A DNA stretch of 64,000 nucleotides from Chryseobacterium indologenes (lineage in GTDB: Bacteria > Bacteroidota > Bacteroidia > Flavobacteriales > Weeksellaceae): NCBI RefSeq assembly GCF_001295265.1, contig NZ_LJOD01000010.1, forward strand, positions 62,001 to 126,000, read 5' to 3'. Shown here one piece after another: positions 42,214-49,189 of the stretch; position 1 is the first letter of the stretch, and each line of letters starts with the position of its first letter. Both the position numbers and the translations under genes were made by a program. The notes under the pieces are model-generated. The model did no database searches, was not told where the DNA came from, and saw only the letters and a program-made list of their open reading frames with translations.

Positions 42214-42705
42214 TTAATAGGTTTGGAGAGTGATCTGGTAAGTAATATGTGATCCTGAACTGATGGCTTTCAGACGTATTCTGGCCCCTATTATTGTAAA
42301 ATCTACTTCATTACCGCTATTGGCAGAAAGGATTTGTAAATCATTGAAAGTATATACTCTCGAAATCAGATTTCCGTTGTGATAAGCAATCCATGTTACT
42401 TTTAAATGGAAAAGCTCATAGGTCTGAAATCCATTAGAAGTAGAAGGAGAAAGATAGGCGACAGTTGTTCCGCTTGTAATATATTTGCTTTCAAGAACGG
42501 GAGTAGTTTGGGTATAACTGTTCGGAGGGGAAATAATGTGGGTATGGCGATTATAATCGGCCTCTACTTTTATATGGTTAGGAGGAAAACTGTTAAGACT
42601 TGCTTCCCCGACATATTTGACACTAAAAGAGCTTTGGGCAAATACACACGTTACTGATACTACTGTTAATAAAACAGCTAAAAAATTGGTAAGCATTTTT
42701 TTCAT
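42214..42705 (-). CDS. secreted protein of unknown function, paralogue 1
   Basis: A 163-residue exported protein (signal peptide ending CVFAQ), same length as the downstream gene and clearly its tandem duplicate: SFSVKYVGEAS, IKVEADYNRHTHIISPPNSYTQTTPVLESKYI, TVAYLSPS, YELFHLKVTW, ARIRLKAISSGSHITYQITL. The conserved VEADYxRHxHIIxPPNS segment is the best family signature. It is the first gene of the pair and carries three 21-bp-spaced repeats upstream, the same motif as before the YadA-head-like gene. Confidence 0.75.
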   Translation of the reverse strand: MKKMLTNFLAVLLTVVSVTCVFAQSSFSVKYVGEASLNSFPPNHIKVEADYNRHTHIISPPNSYTQTTPVLESKYITSGTTVAYLSPSTSNGFQTYELFHLKVTWIAYHNGNLISRVYTFNDLQILSANSGNEVDFTIIGARIRLKAISSGSHITYQITLQTY

Positions 42706-42731
42706 AATAATAGGATTTAAAATTAGTACTG

Positions 42732-42824
42732 CTAATGTAGTGGCAACAGGAAAGTAAAGCCAGTTACATCAAGTAAGTGCGCACACTTCAGTGATAAGCG
42801 CGTATACCAAAATTATAAGTGAGT
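42732..42824 (-). promoter_or_regulatory. second triple 21-bp-period operator and -7-like element
   Basis: Three copies on the plus strand: CAAGTAAGTGCGC (42770-42782), GTGATAAGCGCGT (42791-42803) and ATTATAAGTGAGT (42812-42824), starts exactly 21 bp apart. On the minus strand a -7-like TACATTAG (42739 to 42732) lies 30 bp from the nearest copy, the same distance as at 12041-12133. Distance to the start codon is also similar (65 versus 69 bases). Confidence 0.5.
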
Positions 42825-42964
42825 ATCATGGTGGTATTTTCTGTATATATAGTATTCTGCGGATAAAATAACTGTAAATAAAACCTTCCTTAGAGTAACC
42901 CGAATATTGGATAAAATTATAAGGATAAAGCAATTCAAAAGTTTTCCAGATAGAGACCTTTACT

Positions 42965-42972
42965 TATATTTG
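42965..42972 (+). promoter_or_regulatory. -7 element before the amidinohydrolase operon
   Basis: TATATTTG matches TAnnTTTG and lies 19 bases before the ATG at 42992. No TTG at the ideal distance. Confidence 0.45.
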
Positions 42973-42991
42973 TAGTATTGCATAAATCTTT

Positions 42992-43906
42992 ATGAGACTA
43001 AATATTAAAAACGAAACGGGAAGGCTGAAGTCAGTAGTGCTGGGCCAGCCTAATTCAATGGGAGCAGTTCCCACCCTTGAAGAGAGCTATGATGCCAAAT
43101 CATATTACTCCATTGAACATAACATTTATCCTAAAGAAGAGGATATCATCAATGAAATGAATGCTTTTGAAGCCGTGCTGAAAAAGTATGATGTAGAAGT
43201 GCTCCGTCCAAGTATCATCAAAGATTACAATCAGGTTTTCTCCAGAGACGTAGCTTTTGTGATTGATGACAAAATGATTATTTCCAATGTGATTGCAGAC
43301 AGGGCAGATGAGCAGGATGCCTATAAAAATGTTTTTGAAAAGGTAGCCTGGAGAAAAATTATCAACCTTCCGGAAACGGCCCATATTGAAGGTGGCGACG
43401 TGATCGTATGGAATGATTTCCTTTTCATCGGTACCTGTTTCAGTGAAGATTACAGAAACTATAAAACCGCAAGAACCAACGAATACGCCATTGAAATTTT
43501 AAAAGAATATTTTCCGAAGAAAAGAATTATTGATCTTGAACTGAAGAAAAATGATAAAATTCCGTTAGAGGGAATCCTGCATTTAGATTGTACATTTAAT
43601 CCGGTTGGAGAAGATAAATGCCTGATCTACAAAAACGGGTTTGTAGATGAAAGTGATTACCGTCTGATTATAGATATCTTCGGAGAAGAAAACTGCTTCC
43701 ACTTAAACGATGAAGAAATGTTTGAAATGTACCCGAATATTTTCTCTATTTCCCCGGAAGTAGTCGTGTCTGACAAAACATTTACAAGAATGAACAACCA
43801 CCTCAGAAACGAGTGGGGAATGACAGTAGAAGAAATCCCTTACCGGGAAATTTCGAAAATGGGCGGATTACTGAGATGTTCTACCATGCCGTTAGTAAGA
43901 GAATAA
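42992..43906 (+). CDS. arginine deiminase-type amidinohydrolase
   Basis: A 304-residue enzyme of the guanidine-modifying pentein fold (ADI/DDAH/amidinotransferase). Catalytic features: NETGRLKSVVLGQP at the start, HIEGGDVIVW, the His-containing ILHLDCTFNPVGED, and the C-terminal nucleophile Cys in GGLLRCSTMPLVRE. It should hydrolyse arginine or a related guanidine compound. Flavobacteria often carry this gene beside ctlX, as here with one gene between. The substrate (arginine versus dimethylarginine or peptidyl forms) cannot be told from sequence. Operon head with its own -7 element. Confidence 0.87.
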   Translation: MRLNIKNETGRLKSVVLGQPNSMGAVPTLEESYDAKSYYSIEHNIYPKEEDIINEMNAFEAVLKKYDVEVLRPSIIKDYNQVFSRDVAFVIDDKMIISNVIADRADEQDAYKNVFEKVAWRKIINLPETAHIEGGDVIVWNDFLFIGTCFSEDYRNYKTARTNEYAIEILKEYFPKKRIIDLELKKNDKIPLEGILHLDCTFNPVGEDKCLIYKNGFVDESDYRLIIDIFGEENCFHLNDEEMFEMYPNIFSISPEVVVSDKTFTRMNNHLRNEWGMTVEEIPYREISKMGGLLRCSTMPLVRE

Positions 43907-43912
43907 TGCGTT

Positions 43913-45244
43913 TTGGCTAGATTACTTTTCATAGGGATGATTTTTTTCTCAGTTATGAAAGCTGATGCTCAGCTTTTTGACTGGAAGAAGATTTATGCCG
44001 GAGATCTTGAAACATACAGGAAGTATAATATTAAAACTGCTGTTTTAAAGAAAAACGGAGAAGTAATCAACAGGATCGAGGTACTGGCCGATAAAAATGA
44101 AATTATAACCTCAAACAGTGCCGGAACCTCCTGGCTTATGTATGATAAACAAAACAGGGTATCACACATAATATCCAAGAACACAGAGTATAGAATTTCA
44201 TATTCTGGCAACGGAATGATACAGTCGGTAGAAAGGGAAAACAAAAGTGGATATGGGGTCAGTATTTTAAAGAGTTACCGTCCGGATCTCAATAATCCGA
44301 AAAGCATTAATTATGAGGGGAATTTCCTGGATATAAAGACAGGCAAGAATGAGTTGTATAAGAAACGTTTTGTTTTTAATTCAAAAGATTCATTAATGAG
44401 TTTTAATGAAAATCTTTATGAAGGAGGATATTACAGGGTTTATCAGAATGGAACTAAGGTGAGAAAAACGCCTCGTGAGGGCGGATTTGAGATAGATTCT
44501 TCTTATCATGTGTCACCCAATATATTAAACCGTTATCATTTGATCCGCAATAAGGATAGAGACAGCATTACCAGAAGTCAGGACTCCATCTACATCGAAA
44601 CCTATTTACGGGGTAAAATAGAAAGCAGGACAGTAAAGCATAATGATTTGCTGTATGATGAAGACTTTTTTATTCCGCATCATGTAAAGAATAAGTATAT
44701 CTATTATACGGCAGATGACGAAAGATATGTTCTCTGGGAAATAAAAACTACGCAGGCGAATGGGAGAATAAAAAGCAAATATCCATCAAAAAAATACTAT
44801 GATCTTACGGATGGAAAATTAATCAGAAATAAAAGGAAGATTAAAAATGAAATCATCAGAATGCGGGAATGCGGTATAGCTATACCTTATAGGAGATTAG
44901 AAAGCCGGATGGCAGAATATGCAATTTTTTCACCTTCTGTTTTATTTTCAAAGGAAGTCAGCCGCCGTGCTTCAGATCAACTTGATTTTTCTGATGTTCT
45001 TTTAAACGAAATGGAGATTTTCTATAATACAATGAGATCAGACGAACCCGTAAAGAAGGACGATTACTTAGGAAACAATGCTTCTTTATCTCCGGGATTC
45101 TATAACTTTCTGACAGAGTTTATCTGCAGGGAAGATTATACCGTTGAGATAACAAATGGAAACGGAAAGACCTTTACCAGAAGATTCTTTGAGCATCCGG
45201 ATGAATTTTCAATTATTTTAAATATTTTTAGTAAACAAGAATAA
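43913..45244 (+). CDS. secreted protein of unknown function between two amidinohydrolase genes
   Basis: A 443-residue exported protein. The best signal peptide (MARLLFIGMIFFSVMKADA, cut before QLFDW) requires a TTG start at 43913, only 6 bases after the previous stop; the first ATG (43937) would shorten the signal to 11 residues. The body is rich in Lys, Tyr, Asn and Arg with repeated strand-like segments, recalling MORN/WG-like or RHS-like folds, but I recognise no family. It lies 3 bases before ctlX, so the three genes are co-transcribed. No link of an exported protein to arginine or citrulline breakdown is known to me. Confidence 0.7.
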   Translation: MARLLFIGMIFFSVMKADAQLFDWKKIYAGDLETYRKYNIKTAVLKKNGEVINRIEVLADKNEIITSNSAGTSWLMYDKQNRVSHIISKNTEYRISYSGNGMIQSVERENKSGYGVSILKSYRPDLNNPKSINYEGNFLDIKTGKNELYKKRFVFNSKDSLMSFNENLYEGGYYRVYQNGTKVRKTPREGGFEIDSSYHVSPNILNRYHLIRNKDRDSITRSQDSIYIETYLRGKIESRTVKHNDLLYDEDFFIPHHVKNKYIYYTADDERYVLWEIKTTQANGRIKSKYPSKKYYDLTDGKLIRNKRKIKNEIIRMRECGIAIPYRRLESRMAEYAIFSPSVLFSKEVSRRASDQLDFSDVLLNEMEIFYNTMRSDEPVKKDDYLGNNASLSPGFYNFLTEFICREDYTVEITNGNGKTFTRRFFEHPDEFSIILNIFSKQE

Positions 45245-45247
45245 AAA

Positions 45248-46171
45248 ATGCAAACAACAGATACCGTATTAATGATAGAGCCGATTGCATTCGGTTACAA
45301 TGCAGAAACTGCAAAAAACAATTATTTTCAGGTAGAGCAGACCGGTTCTGATATTCAGTCAAAAGCTTTGGCAGAATTCAATACTTTTGTCGGTAAACTG
45401 AGAGGAAAAGGGATCAATGTAATTACCATTAAAGATACTTTGGATCCTCACACACCAGATTCTATTTTCCCGAATAACTGGGTAAGCTTCCACAAAGACG
45501 GAAAAGTGGTTTTATATCCGATGTTCGCTTCCAACAGAAGAGTAGAACGAAGAGAAGATATTATTGAAAGCATCGAAAACCAGGGATTTGAAGTAACGGA
45601 AATTGATGACTGGTCTTTTTCAGAAACCCAGGGACACTTTCTGGAAGGAACCGGAAGCATGATCTTCGACCACGATAATAAAATTGCTTATGGATCGGTT
45701 TCTTTAAGGCTGGACGAAAAGCTGTTCCGGGAATTCTGCTCAAAATACGGATTTACACCGGTTGTCTTCCATTCTTATCAGACGGTAGGAACAGAAAGAC
45801 TTCCTATTTACCACACCAATGTAATGATGTGCGTAGCGGACCAATTCGTAGTGATCTGCTTAGACTGTATAGATGATGAGCTGGAAAGAGAAAAAGTGAT
45901 CGAAACCATTAAAAATTCAGGAAAAGAAATCATCGAAATTTCAGAAGACCAGATGCAGCAGTTTGCCGGAAATATGCTTCAGGTTCAGAATAAAGATGGT
46001 AAAAAGTTCCTGGTCATGAGCCAGACTGCTTATCAGTCTTTACATGCAGATCAGGTAGCTGCTATAGAAAAATACTGTGAAATCATTTACTCAGATCTGA
46101 ATACGATTGAAGTAAATGGAGGAGGAAGCGCCCGATGCATGCTGGCTGAGGTTTTTCTTCCTAAAAAATAA
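45248..46171 (+). CDS. ctlX: citrulline utilization hydrolase, CtlX type
   Basis: A 307-residue pentein-fold hydrolase. Features: MIEPIAFGYNAETAKNNYFQ, PDSIFPNNWVSFHKDGKVVLYPMFA, the EGTGSMIFD segment with the acidic pair, YHTNVMMCVAD with the catalytic His, and the C-terminal NGGGSARCMLAEVFLP with the nucleophile Cys. These match CtlX of Francisella and flavobacteria, reported to act on citrulline. With the amidinohydrolase upstream it could form an arginine to citrulline to ornithine route. Confidence 0.85.
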   Translation: MQTTDTVLMIEPIAFGYNAETAKNNYFQVEQTGSDIQSKALAEFNTFVGKLRGKGINVITIKDTLDPHTPDSIFPNNWVSFHKDGKVVLYPMFASNRRVERREDIIESIENQGFEVTEIDDWSFSETQGHFLEGTGSMIFDHDNKIAYGSVSLRLDEKLFREFCSKYGFTPVVFHSYQTVGTERLPIYHTNVMMCVADQFVVICLDCIDDELEREKVIETIKNSGKEIIEISEDQMQQFAGNMLQVQNKDGKKFLVMSQTAYQSLHADQVAAIEKYCEIIYSDLNTIEVNGGGSARCMLAEVFLPKK

Positions 46172-46194
46172 TGAACTTCAACACACAATATACT

Positions 46195-46223
46195 TCCGGC
46201 CTGAATACAGACCGGATTTTTTT
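46195..46223 (+). terminator. terminator of the amidinohydrolase operon
   Basis: tccggcctg (46195-46203) pairs with cagaccgga (46208-46216) with one mismatch, then seven T. Confidence 0.8.
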
Positions 46224-46278
46224 ATGGAACAGTTTCAGTATAAATTAGTTTTGAATAGAGAAACCAGAAAAAGTTAAT

Positions 46279-46286
46279 TAACTTTG
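46279..46286 (+). promoter_or_regulatory. -7 element before the GH43 gene
   Basis: TAACTTTG matches TAnnTTTG, 23 bases before the ATG at 46310. Confidence 0.4.
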
Positions 46287-46309
46287 TCCTGAATGTTTAA
46301 AATCTAAAA

Positions 46310-48064
46310 ATGAGACAATGCTTTTTATCATTGGCAATTTTCCTGGGATTATTGGTGGGGGCACAACAGAAGACATTTTGTAACCCAATTAATATAGATT
46401 ATGGATATACGCCTTTTGAAGTTTTTTCAAAACAGGGAAAACACCGGGCAACAGCCGATCCGGTAATCGTTAATTTTAAAAATAAACTATTCCTTTTCTC
46501 TACCAATCAGGAAGGATATTGGTACAGTGATGATATGCTGGACTGGAAATTCGTTAAAAGGAAATTTCTCAGAGATAACAAATACATTCATGACCTTAAT
46601 GCTCCGGCAGTCTGGGCGATGAAAGATACCCTGTATGTTTACGGCTCCACATGGGAACAGGATTTTCCGATCTGGAAAAGCACTAATCCTACCAAAGACG
46701 ACTGGAAAATTGCTGTTGATACCCTGAAAGTAGGAGCCTGGGATCCTGCCTTCCATTATGATGAAGATAAAAATAAGCTTTATCTGTACTGGGGATCCAG
46801 TAATGAGTGGCCTTTATTAGGAACAGAGGTGAAAGTAAAAAATCTTCAGTCCGAAGGTTTTGTCAAGCCAATTATCAAATTAAAACCCGAAGACCACGGC
46901 TGGGAAAGATTCGGGGAATATAATGACAATGTATTCCTGCAGCCCTTTGTGGAAGGAGCCTGGATGACTAAGCATAACGGAAAATATTATATGCAGTACG
47001 GTGCCCCGGCTACAGAATTCAGCGGCTATTCCGATGGAGTATACGTCAGCAAAAACCCACTGGAAGGATTCGAATACCAGCAGCACAATCCGTTTTCCTA
47101 TAAACCCGGAGGCTTTGCAAGAGGAGCCGGACATGGCGCTACCTTTGAAGATAATTACAAAAACTGGTGGCACGTTTCAACCATCTTTATTTCCACAAAA
47201 AATAATTTTGAACGACGGCTGGGAATCTGGCCTGCCGGTTTTGATAAAGATGATGTGATGTATACCAATACCGCTTACGGAGATTATCCTACCTTTCTTC
47301 CTCAATTTGCTCAGGGCAAAGATTTTACGAAAGGTCTTTTTGCCGGATGGATGTTGCTGAATTACAATAAGCCTGTTCAGGTTTCATCAGTCCTGGGAGG
47401 ATACCAGCCGAATTTTGCCGTTGATGAAGACATTAAAACCTATTGGAGTGCAAAAACCGGAAATTCCGGAGAATGGTTTCAGACCGATCTGGGAGAGGTT
47501 TCCACCATTAATGCTATTCAGATCAATTATGCGGATCAGGACGCTGAATTTATGGGGAAAACCCTAGGAAAAATGCACCAGTATAAAATCTATGGTTCCA
47601 ATGACGGAAAGAAATGGAAGGTGATTGTTGATAAAAGTAAAAATACAAAAGATGTTCCTCATGATTATGTTGAATTGGAACAACCTGCAAAAGCAAGATT
47701 CCTGAAAATGGAAAACCTGAAAATGCCAACCGGAAAGTTTGCCCTGAGCGGTTTCAGGGTCTTCGGAAAAGGTGTAGGTGAAAAGCCTAAAAAAGTAGAC
47801 GGATTTGTTCCGCTAAGAGCAGATCCTAAAAAATATGGCGAGAGAAGAAGCATCTGGATGAAATGGCAGCAGAATGCTGATGCAGACGGCTATGTAATCT
47901 ATTGGGGGAAATCTCCGGATAAATTATACGGAAGCATCATGGTATACGGAAAAAATGAATATTTCTTTACCGGTGCAGACAGGACGGATGCTTATTATTT
48001 CCAGATCGAAGCCTTTAATGCCAACGGGATTTCTGAAAGAACAGAAATTGTAAAATCTGAATAG
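46310..48064 (+). CDS. secreted family 43-type glycosidase with discoidin and Fn3-like domains
   Basis: A 584-residue exported enzyme. The signal peptide (ending LLVGAQQ) is followed by a five-bladed beta-propeller (about 25-350) of GH43 character: HRATADPVIVNFKNKLFLFS with the likely general-base Asp, LNAPAVWAMKDTLYVYGS, VGAWDPAFHYDEDKNKLYLYWG, and GAGHGATFEDNYKNWWHV. A discoidin/F5-8C module (about 355-490; PNFAVDEDIKTYWSAKTGNSGEWFQTDLG) and a fibronectin-type region (about 500-580; SIWMKWQQNADADGYVIYWG) follow. It probably trims plant or host glycans; substrate not predictable. No SusCD pair is adjacent. Confidence 0.85.
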   Translation: MRQCFLSLAIFLGLLVGAQQKTFCNPINIDYGYTPFEVFSKQGKHRATADPVIVNFKNKLFLFSTNQEGYWYSDDMLDWKFVKRKFLRDNKYIHDLNAPAVWAMKDTLYVYGSTWEQDFPIWKSTNPTKDDWKIAVDTLKVGAWDPAFHYDEDKNKLYLYWGSSNEWPLLGTEVKVKNLQSEGFVKPIIKLKPEDHGWERFGEYNDNVFLQPFVEGAWMTKHNGKYYMQYGAPATEFSGYSDGVYVSKNPLEGFEYQQHNPFSYKPGGFARGAGHGATFEDNYKNWWHVSTIFISTKNNFERRLGIWPAGFDKDDVMYTNTAYGDYPTFLPQFAQGKDFTKGLFAGWMLLNYNKPVQVSSVLGGYQPNFAVDEDIKTYWSAKTGNSGEWFQTDLGEVSTINAIQINYADQDAEFMGKTLGKMHQYKIYGSNDGKKWKVIVDKSKNTKDVPHDYVELEQPAKARFLKMENLKMPTGKFALSGFRVFGKGVGEKPKKVDGFVPLRADPKKYGERRSIWMKWQQNADADGYVIYWGKSPDKLYGSIMVYGKNEYFFTGADRTDAYYFQIEAFNANGISERTEIVKSE

Positions 48065-48122
48065 AATAAAAGCAGGGATCAATAAAAGGTTTGAATTCCT
48101 TTTGTAGTCATTAAAAATAAAT

Positions 48123-48157
48123 AAGCGCTCTGAGTTTCAGGGCGTTTGTTTTTTTTT
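48123..48157 (+). terminator. terminator of the GH43 gene overlapping the convergent gene's stop
   Basis: aagcgctctg (48123-48132) pairs with cagggcgttt (48138-48147, two G-U) and runs into T. The minus-strand gene's stop codon (48137-48139) is inside the hairpin. Confidence 0.75.
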
Positions 48158-49009
48158 ATCCGATTGTTTAAGAAACTGATCGATTGCATTAATCAGGAAC
48201 ATATTATTCGGCGCTTTATCCCAATCCAGGTGTCCTCCATTAAATTCATAAGATGAATGTCTGACATGATGCTTATGGAATACAGAGTCCAGAATGTTTT
48301 TCTGGCTCAAAGGAACGACCAGGTCTGCGTTTCCATAGTATGACAATGTAGGTGCAGAAGCAGAATCTATCCAATGGGCGGGGCTGGCATAATCTATACG
48401 GGAAATTTCCAGCTTCGGAACCCTGGGGTCAACAAGCCTTCTTTCCACAAATGAATAGTCCTGATATTTTTTAAACCCGGGATCTGAAAGGTCTGCCGGA
48501 CCGACAATGTTAATAACCGCCTTCACTTTTTTCTGTGTATCCGCCTGATAAGCATACATCATTGATAAATGTCCTCCGGCACTGTTCCCAAGAAGGATAA
48601 GCTTAGGACTGTATTTGAACTTTTTCTCTAAAAATTCTGCAACATCCCTTATATCGCTAATCTGGCCGGGCAGTGCATAGCGTTTTTCTGAAGCAAGCCT
48701 GTAATTCATATTCACAAAAATGTGATCCGGAAATTTCTGCATCAGGGATAAGGTAAAGAAAGTGAGCTGGGATTTATCTCCGGCACGCCAGCCTCCGCCA
48801 TGAATGATGATGAACGCCTCTCTTTTTTTTATAGATTTTTTTTCCGGAATATAAAGATCCATGATCTGGTCCGGATCATTTCCGTAATGAATATTCTCTT
48901 CTTTACTGAAGCTGGCGTTATGGCCAAGGCTGATCTTTTTCTCTTTACATCCTGTCCAGAGAAAAAAGGTCAGTAAACTGATCAAGATAACTTTGAATTT
49001 TTTTTTCAT
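48137..49009 (-). CDS. alpha/beta-hydrolase (esterase) lipoprotein
   Basis: A 290-residue lipoprotein (lipobox LWTGC, Cys21) with an alpha/beta-hydrolase fold of the HSL/BD-FAE type. The oxyanion motif is HGGGWRAGDKSQ, the nucleophile Ser is in LLGNSAGGHLSM, a late Asp is in YYGNADLVVPLS and the catalytic His is in FNGGHLDWDKAP. It is probably an envelope carboxylesterase or deacetylase; nearness to the GH43 gene suggests a carbohydrate ester, which is inference only. Confidence 0.85.
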   Translation of the reverse strand: MKKKFKVILISLLTFFLWTGCKEKKISLGHNASFSKEENIHYGNDPDQIMDLYIPEKKSIKKREAFIIIHGGGWRAGDKSQLTFFTLSLMQKFPDHIFVNMNYRLASEKRYALPGQISDIRDVAEFLEKKFKYSPKLILLGNSAGGHLSMMYAYQADTQKKVKAVINIVGPADLSDPGFKKYQDYSFVERRLVDPRVPKLEISRIDYASPAHWIDSASAPTLSYYGNADLVVPLSQKNILDSVFHKHHVRHSSYEFNGGHLDWDKAPNNMFLINAIDQFLKQSDKKKQTP

Positions 49010-49057
49010 ACAGATAAAGATAAAAAAAGACTTAGATATTTTCCAGGGTTTTATAAA

Positions 49058-49086
49058 AACTCCCGCGGGCGAAGCCCGCGGGAGTT
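49058..49086. terminator. perfect 13-bp GC-rich hairpin
   Basis: aactcccgcgggc (49058-49070), GAA, gcccgcgggagtt (49074-49086). On the minus strand it is followed by TTTATAAAA, so it can back up the terminator of the receptor gene. It stands out as the most GC-rich stretch of the neighbourhood. Confidence 0.6.
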
Positions 49087-49131
49087 CAGTCTGTAAAAAA
49101 TATAATTGAGTTGATTATGAATTCTAAAAAA

Positions 49132-49152
49132 ACCGCCGGACTTTCCGGCGGT
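49132..49152 (-). terminator. terminator of the second outer-membrane receptor gene
   Basis: accgccgga (49132-49140) pairs with tccggcggt (49144-49152); on the minus strand seven T follow. 37 bases beyond the stop of the gene ending at 49190. Confidence 0.85.
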
Positions 49153-49189
49153 CACACCACAAAATAATTAATATGAAGAAAGATAACTC

